From the NCBI RefSeq assembly GCF_019192735.1, contig NZ_JAHTKP010000058.1:1-50625 (forward strand): 50,625 nucleotides of DNA. The letters run 5' to 3'. The DNA comes from Kitasatospora aureofaciens. Lineage in GTDB: Bacteria; Actinomycetota; Actinomycetes; Streptomycetales; Streptomycetaceae. Below the pieces are notes generated by a model. The model did no database searches, was not told the origin of the DNA, and saw only the letters and a list, made by a program, of their open reading frames with translations. Below are positions 6,494 through 14,528 of the stretch, piece after piece (the stretch's first letter is position 1; each line of letters opens with the position of its first letter). The translations under genes and the position numbers were made by a program.

Positions 6494-8563
6494 ATGACGT
6501 CCAGCGACTCCACCCCGGTACACGCGCGACCCGAGATCACAGCGGTGACGCGGCAAGACATCTTCACGTACGTGCGCGGAATGTCGAGCCCCTGGTGGGG
6601 AAAGCTGGACGAGGTCACGTTCCTGGAAGGCCTCTACGACCTGGACCGACGCTCGTCAGAGGACGGCCGACTCCCGACTGTCCGGGCCGAGATCCAGCAG
6701 CACCGGCTCAACAACGACGACCTGGCCGACGACTGGATTTTCGAGGACCCCAGGTTGGAGCTTGCCCAGGGGCCGGATGAGGTGTTGCTCGCCTTTCTGG
6801 CACGGGTGGTCCATCCCGAGGTGGCAGCCGATGTCGAGGAGGCGATGGCGCATGTCGAGGAGCTGAACCGGCTTCTGGCACCGGACGGATGGGGCCTGCG
6901 CTCCTACGAGTTCGTTTCCGGCCGCCCGCTGTACACCCCGGTCCGTGTCGCGCAGACGGGCCCGCTGGTCCCGTTGCCGCTGGGCGATGAGGACACGGTC
7001 AAGCTCGACCTGGTCCTGGGCCAGACCTACAGCCTCCTGGACTGCGCCGGCGAGGAGAGCGCACGCGACCTGCTGCGCACCGCGGTACTGACCCTGCGTC
7101 GCGACGGCGGCTTCTTCCACCCCATGCCGGGGGACGGTTGGACGGAGGCCACGTACGAGGCGGTCCTGACGGTGGAGCGCGAGCTCCTGCACGCCTTCAC
7201 CGAAGAGACGAAGGACTTGGTCTGGCGGACGCTGGTGAGCGTACTCAGCCAGCTCGGTCGCATCGACGTCCAGGGCCTCGTAGTCGAAGGCGATCCCTGG
7301 CCCATGCCCAACATCGCACCGGACTGGCGGACCCAGGGCATCGCACCTGCCACCCCCATCGTTCGCGGCTTCCGCCTCCCCTTCACCACCACCGAGTTCG
7401 ACGTCACCCGAGGAGACTTCGCCAGCCTGGAGATCCGCGGGTCCCAAGACGGCGATGGGCTCCAGCACCTCTACGACGCCCGCGCACGCCGAATGATCAC
7501 CGATTTCGTCCTCGACGATCGGCCCCAGGTAGCGACCCTGCTCAGCGTCACCATCATCAAGAAGGGCGACAGCTACACGCCGAGGATCAAGCTCTGGAAG
7601 AAGGACAAGAAGAAGGCGGGGGACACCTCCATCTCGCAGATGATGCCGGACACCGGCGCCACCCGGGCCGTCAAGGCGCTCGTCGACACCGGCGACGTTC
7701 ACGAGAACTTCTGGAAGGTCATCAACTTCCTCCAGGGCTGCGCCGGCCTGAGCACTCCCGGCGACCTCCACCGGCTGGTGACCGGGGACGAAGCGCAGCT
7801 GGCCCAACTGCTGACCGGTCAGGACCGGACGATGGTTCTCGGCGCGGTCAGGACCGCGATCGGCGGTGGCCTCACGGAAGAGGACATCCGGCTGATCAGC
7901 AACCGCAAGGAACAGCTCCAGCGGTTCGAGCAGCTCCTCACCGATCCGGACTACTTCCAACAGGCGGAGAATCTGGCCACGACACGCGGGGCGGAGGCGG
8001 TCTGGCAGGCCTTCTTCGAGGAGAACCAGTGGATCTTCGGTTACGGCCTCAACCTCATCGCCTGTGAATCCATCGACGACGGCAAGCTGGAACGCATCAC
8101 CACAGGCGCCAGTATTTTCGGCGGGGCCGGCAAGCGCATCGACGCTATCATGCGTTCCAAGGGCCTGATCAGCAGCATGCTCTTCTGCGAGATCAAGACC
8201 CACGAGACGGAACTACTCGGCAAGACCCCGTACCGATCGGGCGTCTATCAGGCATCGAAGGAGCTGGGCGGGGGTGTGGCCCAGGTGCAAAAGACCGCCA
8301 ACAAGGCCCAACAGCTCATCGCCCGTGAGTTCCTCGATCGCATCTACGAGGACGACGGCACCCCGATCGATGTCGGGCTGTCCACCACCCGCCCCCGGCA
8401 GGTCGTGGTGATCGGGAGCCTGCAGGAGTTCATCCAGAACGGTGCTGTGAACCCGGAGAAGCTCAGTTCCTTCGAGCTGTACCGGACCTCCATCCAGGAC
8501 GTCGAGATCATCACCTTCGACGAGCTCTACCAGCGGGCGTGCTTCATCGTCGCGGACCGCTGA
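6494..8563 (+). CDS. sduA: Shedu-type antiphage nuclease with AbiJ-like N-terminal domain
   Basis: A 689-aa protein. Residues about 35-135 match the AbiJ N-terminal domain 3 pattern (F-L-E-G-L-Y-D-L-D, R-A-E-I-Q-Q-H-R-L-N-N-D-D, D-D-W-I-F-E-D-P, V-H-P-E-V, D-G-W-G-L). The C-terminal third is a Shedu (DUF4263) PD-(D/E)XK nuclease: F-F-E-E-N-Q-W-I-F-G-Y at 507-517, R-I-D-A-I-M with Asp550, C-E-I-K-T-H with Glu566 and Lys568, and V-A-Q-V-Q-K with Gln597. Shedu proteins are single-gene antiphage nucleases whose N-terminal domains vary and probably sense infection. The start is uncertain: ATG 6494 lies only one base after GGAGG, and a GTG at 6395 or 6545 is possible. The gene stands alone, next to IS debris and divergent from a broken unknown gene, as expected of a transferred defence locus. 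Confidence 0.85.
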   Translation: MTSSDSTPVHARPEITAVTRQDIFTYVRGMSSPWWGKLDEVTFLEGLYDLDRRSSEDGRLPTVRAEIQQHRLNNDDLADDWIFEDPRLELAQGPDEVLLAFLARVVHPEVAADVEEAMAHVEELNRLLAPDGWGLRSYEFVSGRPLYTPVRVAQTGPLVPLPLGDEDTVKLDLVLGQTYSLLDCAGEESARDLLRTAVLTLRRDGGFFHPMPGDGWTEATYEAVLTVERELLHAFTEETKDLVWRTLVSVLSQLGRIDVQGLVVEGDPWPMPNIAPDWRTQGIAPATPIVRGFRLPFTTTEFDVTRGDFASLEIRGSQDGDGLQHLYDARARRMITDFVLDDRPQVATLLSVTIIKKGDSYTPRIKLWKKDKKKAGDTSISQMMPDTGATRAVKALVDTGDVHENFWKVINFLQGCAGLSTPGDLHRLVTGDEAQLAQLLTGQDRTMVLGAVRTAIGGGLTEEDIRLISNRKEQLQRFEQLLTDPDYFQQAENLATTRGAEAVWQAFFEENQWIFGYGLNLIACESIDDGKLERITTGASIFGGAGKRIDAIMRSKGLISSMLFCEIKTHETELLGKTPYRSGVYQASKELGGGVAQVQKTANKAQQLIAREFLDRIYEDDGTPIDVGLSTTRPRQVVVIGSLQEFIQNGAVNPEKLSSFELYRTSIQDVEIITFDELYQRACFIVADR

Positions 8564-8940
8564 GTCTGGTCGACGTCAGCGCATCGGGGCAAGCTCAGCC
8601 CCCAGGTGGCAGACCGTCAGCATCACGCTGGCCTGTCACCTGGAGGCGGGTCTGTCTGAAAGGCACTGACACACCCCACACTGGTGAGTGGCCGGCTGGG
8701 CCTCAACTAAGGCGTCAATCGACTTCCCCGAGTCATCACCTGTGCCGCGAGGCGACTCCCGCCAGACTGCCTTGGTTTTTACAAACCGAGGCGTTTCCAG
8801 AACATCAGCCGACTGTCAGTCAGGGAAGCGGGTCGCCGCATAGTGCAGTTGCAGTGCCAGTAGCAGCCCCAATCGTTGCTCCGGTAGGGCGTGCGACGAA
8901 CCGCAGCAGTTCAAGCCAGCTTCCCGAATTCGGTTCAGTG
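8564..8940. other. 377-base gap without a supported gene
   Basis: The stretch is lower in GC than flanking genes. It contains a hairpin at about 8772-8793 (CTTGGTTT-TTAC-AAACCGAG with one G-U pair), possibly ending the Shedu transcript. On the minus strand near 8820-8900 a short coding-like run (L-G-L-L-L-A-L-Q-L-H-Y-A-A-T-R-F-P-D) might be an eroded gene piece. Nothing else is recognised. Confidence 0.35.
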
Positions 8941-9750
8941 CTAGAGGAGTTGGTCGATGTCGAAGACGGCTGTCACCGGTGCGTGGTCGCTCCAGCGTTC
9001 GGCATGGGAGGCGGGGCGTTCGACGTAGGCCTCGATGGCGGTGTCCGCGAGTTTCTGACTGACCATCAGATAGTCAATCCTCCAGCCCGAGTCGTTGTCG
9101 AAGGCGCGGCCGCGGTAGGACCACCAGGAGTAGGGGCCGGTGCGGTCGGGGTGGAGGGCGCGGACGACGTCGACGTAGCCGGCCTCGTCGTAGACGCGGG
9201 AGAGCCAGGCGCGTTCCTCGGGGAGGAAGCCGGCGGACTTCTGGTTGGACTTCCAGTTCTTGAGGTCCTCGGGGCGGTGGGCGATGTTCCAGTCGCCGCA
9301 GACGGCGACCTCGCGGCCGTCGGCGGCGGCGCGGGCGCGCAGGGCGGTGAGGTGGACGAGGAATTCCGCCATGAAGCGTTCCTTTTCGTCCTGGCGCTCG
9401 GTGCCGACCTCGCCGGAGGGGAGGTAGAGGCTGGCGACGGTCAGCCCCGGGAGGTCGATTTCGACATACCTGCCCGAATTGTCGAATTCCTCCGAGCCGA
9501 ACCCGATCACGGTCCGCTGCGGCTTCTGCCGCGACAGCACGGCGACGCCGGCCCGGCCCTTGGCGACGGACGGCGCCCAGACCGCGTGCCAGCCGTCCAG
9601 GTCGCGCAGTTCGACGGGCAGTTGCTCGGGCTCGGAGCGCACCTCCTGCAGGCAGATCACGTCCGCCTCGGTGCCGGCCAGCCACTCGACGAAGCCCTTC
9701 TTGGCCGCCGCCCGGATTCCGTTCACGTTCACACTCGTCACCACGATCAC
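8941..9750 (-). CDS. xth: Exodeoxyribonuclease III
   Basis: A 269-aa member of the exonuclease III/AP endonuclease family, the usual length. It removes nucleotides from 3' ends and cuts abasic sites in base excision repair in the cytoplasm. Motifs: V-N-G-I-R-A-A at 9-15, L-Q-E-V-R with the metal-binding Glu36, G-R-A-G-V-A-V-L, the G-D-W-N-I-A-H catalytic Asp/Asn motif, W-R-I-D-Y-L-M-V and the terminal S-D-H-A-P-V with the catalytic His. The GTG at 9750 starts exactly at the conserved I-V-V-T-S-V-N-V-N strand. No operon partner; the next gene upstream is divergent. Confidence 0.95.
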   Translation of the reverse strand: MIVVTSVNVNGIRAAAKKGFVEWLAGTEADVICLQEVRSEPEQLPVELRDLDGWHAVWAPSVAKGRAGVAVLSRQKPQRTVIGFGSEEFDNSGRYVEIDLPGLTVASLYLPSGEVGTERQDEKERFMAEFLVHLTALRARAAADGREVAVCGDWNIAHRPEDLKNWKSNQKSAGFLPEERAWLSRVYDEAGYVDVVRALHPDRTGPYSWWSYRGRAFDNDSGWRIDYLMVSQKLADTAIEAYVERPASHAERWSDHAPVTAVFDIDQLL

Positions 9751-9858
9751 CCGGGCAGCCTACCGAGTGCGCCGGTGCGGTCCCGGGCGTGACGCGCGCC
9801 CGCGCCGAATGACGTGAACGCGGTATGAAGCCGTGCGACGGTCGCACCAACCGTCGCC

Positions 9859-9874
9859 ATTGGTCTTGACCATC
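9859..9874. promoter_or_regulatory. DasR-type operator (dre-like) in the GntR-gene promoter
   Basis: ATTGGTCTTGACCATC contains TGGTCT-TGACCA, one base away from the perfect dyad TGGTCTAGACCA that is the core of DasR-responsive elements in Streptomyces. It overlaps a likely -35 TTGACC (9866-9871) followed after 18 bases by TAGGGT (9890-9895). The arrangement suggests repression of the downstream GntR gene by DasR or by its own product. Confidence 0.55.
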
Positions 9875-10026
9875 TCCGGACGAAGCCCCTAGGGTCGCTT
9901 ACTGCAAAGACCTTTAATAAAGAAGGACGGATAAAGGCCCGCTCTCCCACCTGCCGCAACAGCGGACAGCGGGCCGGGGTTCCGCCCTCCTTCTCGCAGG
10001 GCGGACACAACAGGGTGGAGGACACG

Positions 10027-10800
10027 GTGGGGACGACAGGGCAGCTCACGACGGTTCCGGAACCGAAGTACTGGCACCTGCGCACGGTGCTGCTCCGCGC
10101 CATCGACTCGGAGTTCTCCACCGGCCAGGTCCTGCCCAACGAGCGCGAGCTCTCCGCCCGCTTCGGCGTCGCCCGCGCGACCCTGCGCCAGGCGCTCGAC
10201 CAGCTGGAGCTGGAGGGCCGTCTGGTCCGCCGCCGGGGCATCGGCACCCTGATCGCCGCCCCCCGGGTCGGCGTGCCGGTCAACCGGCAGGAGGAGGGCT
10301 GGCCCGGCGTCGGCCGCAGCCAGGCCTGGCGCACGATCGACTGCACCACCGCCCCGGCCTCCGCGCAGCTCGCCAAGAACCTCGGCATCGCCGAGGGCGC
10401 CACCGTGCACACCGTCCGCCGGGTCCGCCTCGTCGAGGGCCGGGCCGTGGCCACCGAGTCGCTGCACGTGCCCGCCGCCGCCCTCCCGCACCTGCCCGGC
10501 TTCCGCGCCGAGAGCGACCGCGCCCGCTCGGTGCTGCGCCAGCTGGAGCGGCTGGAGGTGGACGGCGAGTCCCGCTCGGTCGAGCTCGGCGTCGCCGAGG
10601 CCGACGAGGCCGTCCTCCTGGAGCGCCCGCCCGGCTCCCCGGTGCTGGTGATGACCACCCAGTACGCCGCGGCCGGCCGCCTGGTGGCGCTCGCGGTCTC
10701 CACCTACCGCGCCGACACCTGCAAGCTCACCTTCGGCGAGACCGGCCTCGTCGAGGTCACCCCGGTCGCCGCCACCCCCGAGGTGCGCAGCGCCTCCTGA
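10027..10800 (+). CDS. GntR-family (HutC/UTRA-type) transcriptional regulator
   Basis: A 257-aa regulator. The N-terminal winged helix (about 12-78) shows P-N-E-R-E-L-S-A-R-F-G-V-A-R-A-T-L-R-Q-A and L-V-R-R-R-G-I-G-T; the C-terminal half (about 95-245) is a UTRA effector-binding domain (V-H-T-V-R-R-V-R, A-V-A-T-E-S-L-H, S-V-E-L-G-V-A). HutC-type GntR proteins bind small metabolites such as sugar phosphates. The GTG at 10027 sits six bases after GGAGG, better than the GTG at 10015. It is not a close DasR match by eye, but its promoter carries a dre-like box, linking it to amino-sugar control. It is monocistronic and convergent with a ROK regulator. Confidence 0.85.
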   Translation: MGTTGQLTTVPEPKYWHLRTVLLRAIDSEFSTGQVLPNERELSARFGVARATLRQALDQLELEGRLVRRRGIGTLIAAPRVGVPVNRQEEGWPGVGRSQAWRTIDCTTAPASAQLAKNLGIAEGATVHTVRRVRLVEGRAVATESLHVPAAALPHLPGFRAESDRARSVLRQLERLEVDGESRSVELGVAEADEAVLLERPPGSPVLVMTTQYAAAGRLVALAVSTYRADTCKLTFGETGLVEVTPVAATPEVRSAS

Positions 10801-10825
10801 ACCATCCCGCACCCACCCTCAGACC

Positions 10826-10858
10826 GAGGCCCGGACGCCCAACAGGCGCCCGGGCCTC
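10826..10858. terminator. Bidirectional terminator between GntR and ROK genes
   Basis: GAGGCCCGGACGCC (10826-10839) pairs with GGCGCCCGGGCCTC (10845-10858), one A-C mismatch in 14 bp, loop CAACA. It lies between two convergent genes. Confidence 0.75.
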
Positions 10859-10906
10859 AGTCGTTGGCGTTGGGGGCGAGGTCCGAGGTATGCCGCCCCC
10901 TGACCG

Positions 10907-12133
10907 TCAGGCCCTCGGCGGGTCGACGGCGAAGAGCTGGTCCTCCACGTGGTCGAGGGCCACGCGCAGGGCGCCCATGGCGACGACCTCGGAGCCGAGG
11001 GCGGCCAGGGCCACCTCGGGGGCGCGGAGGGTGAACTGGGCCAGGCGTTCGCGGAGGGGTTCGAGGACGCCGTCGAGGCCGGCGGCCCAGCCGCCGACGA
11101 CGACGAGCCGGGGGTCGATGGCGAGGACCAGGGCGGCGACGGACTGGACGAGGCGGGTGAGGAAGCGGTCCATGGCGACCTTGGCGACCTCGTCGCCCTC
11201 GCGGGCGAGGCGGAGGACGCGGGCTACGGCGGCCTCGTCGAGCGGGTTCAGGGGCTTGCCGGTGGTGGAGAGGAGGCGCTCGGGGGTGACCTCCTGGCCG
11301 AGCAGGTGGAGGGCGCCGATCTCGCCGGCGGCGCCGCCGTAGCCGCGGTGGAGCCTGCCGTTGATGAGGGAGCCGGCACCGGGGCTGAGGCCGGCCATGA
11401 CGAAGACGACGTCGTCGGCGCCGACCGCTGCGCCCTGCCAGTGTTCGGCGATGGCGGCGAGGTTGGCGTCGTTCTCGATCAGGACGGGGCAGCGGAAGGA
11501 GCGGCGCAGGCGGGCGCCGAGGTCGAGGCCGGTCCAGCCGGGCATCGCGGTGCCGAGCTGGATCGTGCCCTCGCGGTCGACGATGCCGGGGGTGCCGATG
11601 CCGACGGCCCACAGGTTGTCGCGGGAGATGCCGGCCTTGCGCAGCACCTCGGCGACGGCGGTGCGGACGGCGGCGAGGCGGTCCTCGGCCTCCAGGGTCT
11701 CGTCGACGGGCCTGAAGTGACTGCCCACCACCTCGCCGGTGAGGTCGGCGAGGATGACGCGGATGTCGTGGACGCCGATCTCGATGCCGAGGATGTGCCC
11801 GGCCTCCGCCCGGAAGCGGAACCAGCGGGCGGGCCGGCCGCGGCGGCCGGTGCCCGGCTGGCCGTCCTCCCTGGGCTGGTCGACCTCGGCGACCAGCCCG
11901 GTCTCCACCAGGCCCTCGATGACGCCCTCGACGGTCGGACGGGAGAGCCCGGTCTCGCCGACGAGCTGAGTGAGGGTCACGGAGTGGCCGGTCCGCAAGG
12001 CACGGAGCGTGACCGCCGCGTTGATCCGCCGCAGCAGTGAGGAGTCTCCGCCGGTGAGCCGATCCGCCAAGACGATGCCCTTCGCCGTTCGCGCGACTGC
12101 CCTGGCGCGCGGTGTCGAGTGCGCGGTGACCAC
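10907..12133 (-). CDS. ROK-family transcriptional regulator without the zinc-binding Cys motif
   Basis: About 408 aa from GTG 12133. An N-terminal winged helix (L-L-R-R-I-N-A-A-V-T-L-R-A-L-R, L-S-R-P-T-V-E-G-V-I) is followed by a ROK sugar-kinase-like fold: G-I-E-I-G-V-H-D-I-R, G-I-G-T-P-G-I-V-D, I-E-N-D-A-N-L-A-A-I and the G-G-A-A-G-E-I-G-A-L-H segment. After A-L-H the usual zinc motif (C-x-C-G-x-x-G-C) is missing and replaced by L-L-G-Q-E-V-T-P-E, as in some streptomycete ROK regulators of carbon metabolism. The open frame continues to 12280, but upstream codons look non-coding; no strong ribosome site marks the start. It probably represses sugar genes elsewhere, since no catabolic gene adjoins it. 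Confidence 0.8.
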   Translation of the reverse strand: MVTAHSTPRARAVARTAKGIVLADRLTGGDSSLLRRINAAVTLRALRTGHSVTLTQLVGETGLSRPTVEGVIEGLVETGLVAEVDQPREDGQPGTGRRGRPARWFRFRAEAGHILGIEIGVHDIRVILADLTGEVVGSHFRPVDETLEAEDRLAAVRTAVAEVLRKAGISRDNLWAVGIGTPGIVDREGTIQLGTAMPGWTGLDLGARLRRSFRCPVLIENDANLAAIAEHWQGAAVGADDVVFVMAGLSPGAGSLINGRLHRGYGGAAGEIGALHLLGQEVTPERLLSTTGKPLNPLDEAAVARVLRLAREGDEVAKVAMDRFLTRLVQSVAALVLAIDPRLVVVGGWAAGLDGVLEPLRERLAQFTLRAPEVALAALGSEVVAMGALRVALDHVEDQLFAVDPPRA

Positions 12134-12334
12134 CGGATGGCCCGCGAGAGTCTGCCGCCCGGCTCGCGGCTCGGCGGCGGGAGGCCGCCTGCGCCAGGGC
12201 CGGGGGCGTGGGCCCGTCTCCGAGCCCAGCCGGATGCTACCCGGGTGCGGGCCCGGCGGGCGAGAATCCTCGCAGCTCACCCCGGCTTCGGTATCGAAAT
12301 GGTACGCACCGGGTGGCGGTGCGTGACCCGGGCT

Positions 12335-12661
12335 TTACCGGCCGGGCACGTTTCGTCCGATCGGGGGTCGCCGGGAGGCTGCGGACCACCGCGCACGGGC
12401 CCCGCCGACGGAGCCCACGCTGCGCCAGGAGCCGATCGACAGGGCGGACAGCGCGGAGCCGATCGAGCCGATGGACGCGAACGAGCCGATCGAGCCGATG
12501 GACAGGAAAGAGCCCACCGAGCCGATCGAGAGGAACGATCCGACGGAGCCGATCGAGAGCATCGAGCCGAGCGACGAGATCGAGCCGATCGAGCCGAGCG
12601 ACGCGATCGACGCCAATGAGTCCGGGGCCGGTGAGTCCGTGCAGCGCGAAGACCGGGGCAT
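12335..12661 (-). CDS. Small Gly-Ser-Ile/Leu repeat protein
   Basis: A 108-aa protein of unknown function. Residues about 15-75 consist of nine-residue repeats of the form L-S-I-G-S-V-G-S-F, with G-S every third position, which would suit a stacked beta-type solenoid or an amphipathic surface structure. The repeat is visible in DNA as reiterated GAGCCGATCGAG words (12450-12605). Start ATG 12661 lies 21 bases after the stop of the methyltransferase gene, so the two are probably cotranscribed. Third-position GC is very high. The opposite strand is also open (acidic E-P-I-E-P repeats from 12471), but that frame would overlap about 480 bases of a confident gene, so this strand is preferred. I recall similar repeat proteins in actinomycetes without an assigned function. 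Confidence 0.6.
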   Translation of the reverse strand: MPRSSRCTDSPAPDSLASIASLGSIGSISSLGSMLSIGSVGSFLSIGSVGSFLSIGSIGSFASIGSIGSALSALSIGSWRSVGSVGGARARWSAASRRPPIGRNVPGR

Positions 12662-12682
12662 GGCCTTGATCGTAGCGGCGGA

Positions 12683-14245
12683 TCAGGGCACCCGGGCGAC
12701 GAACAGGTGCTGCCCCAGCAGCCCCATCGGGTGCCCGTCCTCGGGCAGTCCGAGGACGGTCGTGCAGCCCGCCGCCGTCAGCGCCGCGCGCCAGCGCTCC
12801 GCCGGGGCCGAACACGGGAACTCTCCGGGCTCGTCGGGCTCACCGGGCTCGCCGGTGAGCAGCAGGTCGAGCTGCTCCTCGACCGGCGCGACGAGCAGCA
12901 GCCGCCCGCCGGGGGCGAGCAGGCGGACGAGCTCGGTGACGGTGATGTCCGGATCGCCGCCGCCCGTGGCGATGACGACGTCGAACCGGTCGCCGTCGGG
13001 CAGCGGGTGGTGCTCGATGGTCTGGCGGGGGCGGGCGGAGAGGGCGCGGGCGATGGCGGTGTCGGTGCCGTCGCCGTCGCCGAGTTCGAGGACCCGCAGG
13101 GGTGCGGGGCCGTCGTGCGCCTCGGCCATGCCGCGGACGAGGGAGCCGAGCGCGGCGCCGAAGTAGCCGCGGGCCGCGGTCCAGCGGACCGGGGGGACGG
13201 CGGGGCGGGGCGGCTCCTGGCCGGTGATCCGGCGGGGGAGCCGGAGGGCGGCGCGCCGGACGCGGTCGAGGGCGGCGGCGGGGCCGAGGCCGTCGGTCCA
13301 GACGTCGGCGGCGGGGCGCCAGGTCTCGCGGACCTCGGCGGCGGCGAGTGCCGCCGCGCCGACGTAGGTGTCGCCGTGGCGGGTGATCAGGCCGCGCCGG
13401 GCGAGGGCGTCGAGCCAGCGGAGCACCTGGGGGCGGTACGCGGGGGTGACGAGCACGGTGTCGAGGATCTCGGCCTCGGTGTGGCCGACGGCGGGGTCGG
13501 TGAGGACGTCGTACTGCTGAAGGGTCAGCAGGAGCGAGGTGAGGACGGCGTGGTCGAGGCGCTCGCCGAAGGCGCGTATCTGCTCGGCGGTGATGCCGAT
13601 GGCGTGCTTCCAGGCGGCGGTGGTGGCGGCGTCGACAGCGGCGCGCAGGCGGTGTTCGGCGACCTCGGCGTCGCTGTGCGGTTCGCGGAGGTGGGCGACG
13701 ACGGCGCCGAGCGCGTCGACGGCGGCGTAGACGTCGTCCTGCCGGGGCTCCGGGCCGACGTGCAGGACGAGCCGCAGCGCGGACAGGTCGTACGCGGCGA
13801 GGCCGGGCACGCGGCCGATCCGCCAGAGCAGGTCGGACGGCAGGCTGACGTGGGTGGTGGCGGTGCCGGCGAGGGCGGCGAGCTGGTCGCCGGGGTCCTG
13901 GTCGGGGTCGCCGCAGTGGACGGTGCCGCCGGCGAGGAGGGTGGCGAGGGCGAGGTCGACGGCGAGGTCGGTGGCCGGGTGGAGCACGGTGTGCCGGATC
14001 GGCGGCGGGCCGAGGATGCCCGCCCAGTGCCGCAGCCGCTGTTCGGCGGCGCGGGCGCCGCTCGCGGACAGCGTGGCGTGCGCGGCGACCCGCTCGGCGA
14101 CGGCTCCGGGCAGGCCGCCCGGCGTGGAGACGCCGAGCAACAGGCCGATGCCGCTGATCGAGCGTCCGCCGGCGATGACGGCGGGCCGGTCGCCGAGCTC
14201 GCGCAGGGCGCTGACCAGGGCGGGAGACGTGGGCAAGGTGATCAC
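12683..14245 (-). CDS. NRPS-like protein: degenerate AMP-binding domain fused to methyltransferase
   Basis: A 520-aa fusion. Residues about 1-200 look like a shrunken adenylate-forming (ANL) domain: H-P-A-T-D-L-A-V-D-L-A-L-A-T-L-L-A-G-G and L-R-L-V-L-H-V-G-P-E-P match the fold, but the P-loop S-G-T-T-G-x-P and the C-terminal lysine subdomain are absent, so adenylation is doubtful. Residues 205-320 form a winged-helix-like linker as found before methyltransferase domains of assembly lines. Residues about 385-490 are a class I SAM methyltransferase (V-L-E-L-G-D-G-D-G-T-D, R-F-D-V-V-I-A-T-G, L-L-A-P-G-G-R-L-L-L-V). The gene is 21 bases upstream of the repeat protein and divergent from a phenylacetate-CoA ligase homologue. 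It may belong to a natural-product pathway, though no carrier protein or condensing enzyme is nearby. GTG 14245 has a poor ribosome site and could be leaderless. Confidence 0.7.
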   Translation of the reverse strand: MITLPTSPALVSALRELGDRPAVIAGGRSISGIGLLLGVSTPGGLPGAVAERVAAHATLSASGARAAEQRLRHWAGILGPPPIRHTVLHPATDLAVDLALATLLAGGTVHCGDPDQDPGDQLAALAGTATTHVSLPSDLLWRIGRVPGLAAYDLSALRLVLHVGPEPRQDDVYAAVDALGAVVAHLREPHSDAEVAEHRLRAAVDAATTAAWKHAIGITAEQIRAFGERLDHAVLTSLLLTLQQYDVLTDPAVGHTEAEILDTVLVTPAYRPQVLRWLDALARRGLITRHGDTYVGAAALAAAEVRETWRPAADVWTDGLGPAAALDRVRRAALRLPRRITGQEPPRPAVPPVRWTAARGYFGAALGSLVRGMAEAHDGPAPLRVLELGDGDGTDTAIARALSARPRQTIEHHPLPDGDRFDVVIATGGGDPDITVTELVRLLAPGGRLLLVAPVEEQLDLLLTGEPGEPDEPGEFPCSAPAERWRAALTAAGCTTVLGLPEDGHPMGLLGQHLFVARVP

Positions 14246-14528
14246 TCCGGGTGGGCGGGGGAAGCCGGACTACTGAACCACGCGGTCGGCCCGGTCGACC
14301 CCGAATCCCGGTAAAGATTCGTAATGATTTTCATATCAACCAGTCAAGTGCGGGGTGGCGATGCCGCCGCGAACATGCCGGAACTTCGCAATCCGGATAG
14401 CTTCCGGAAAGCCTCCCGATGCCTTGACACCCGCTTCGCGTCCTGAATTACTGAGCCTGGGGGTAGCCCTGACCGAACGATCGGTAGGGGTGCGTCCCGG
14501 GGCTCGGCCGACCTGCGAAGGAGCGACG
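14246..14528. promoter_or_regulatory. Divergent promoter region between AMP-binding/MT gene and paaK-like gene
   Basis: The 283-base gap has an AT-rich core at about 14310-14345 (GATTCGTAATGATTTTCATATC), unusual in this genome and a likely place for promoters in one or both directions. No operator was recognised. Confidence 0.35.

Noticed and set aside
8820..8910. Possible Tn3-like transposase scrap on the minus strand (L-G-L-L-L-A-L-Q-L-H-Y)
   Set aside because: Only about 18 residues, weak codon bias and no further motif; too little to support a mobile element.
10027..10800. Calling the GntR gene dasR
   Set aside because: The dre-like site is suggestive, but the protein sequence does not read like DasR and its neighbourhood is different; a gene symbol is not justified.
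12471..13166. Plus-strand frame with E-P-I-E-P repeats
   Set aside because: It would overlap about 480 bases of the AMP-binding/methyltransferase gene and continues in shadow sequence after the repeats; the minus-strand repeat ORF fits without overlap.
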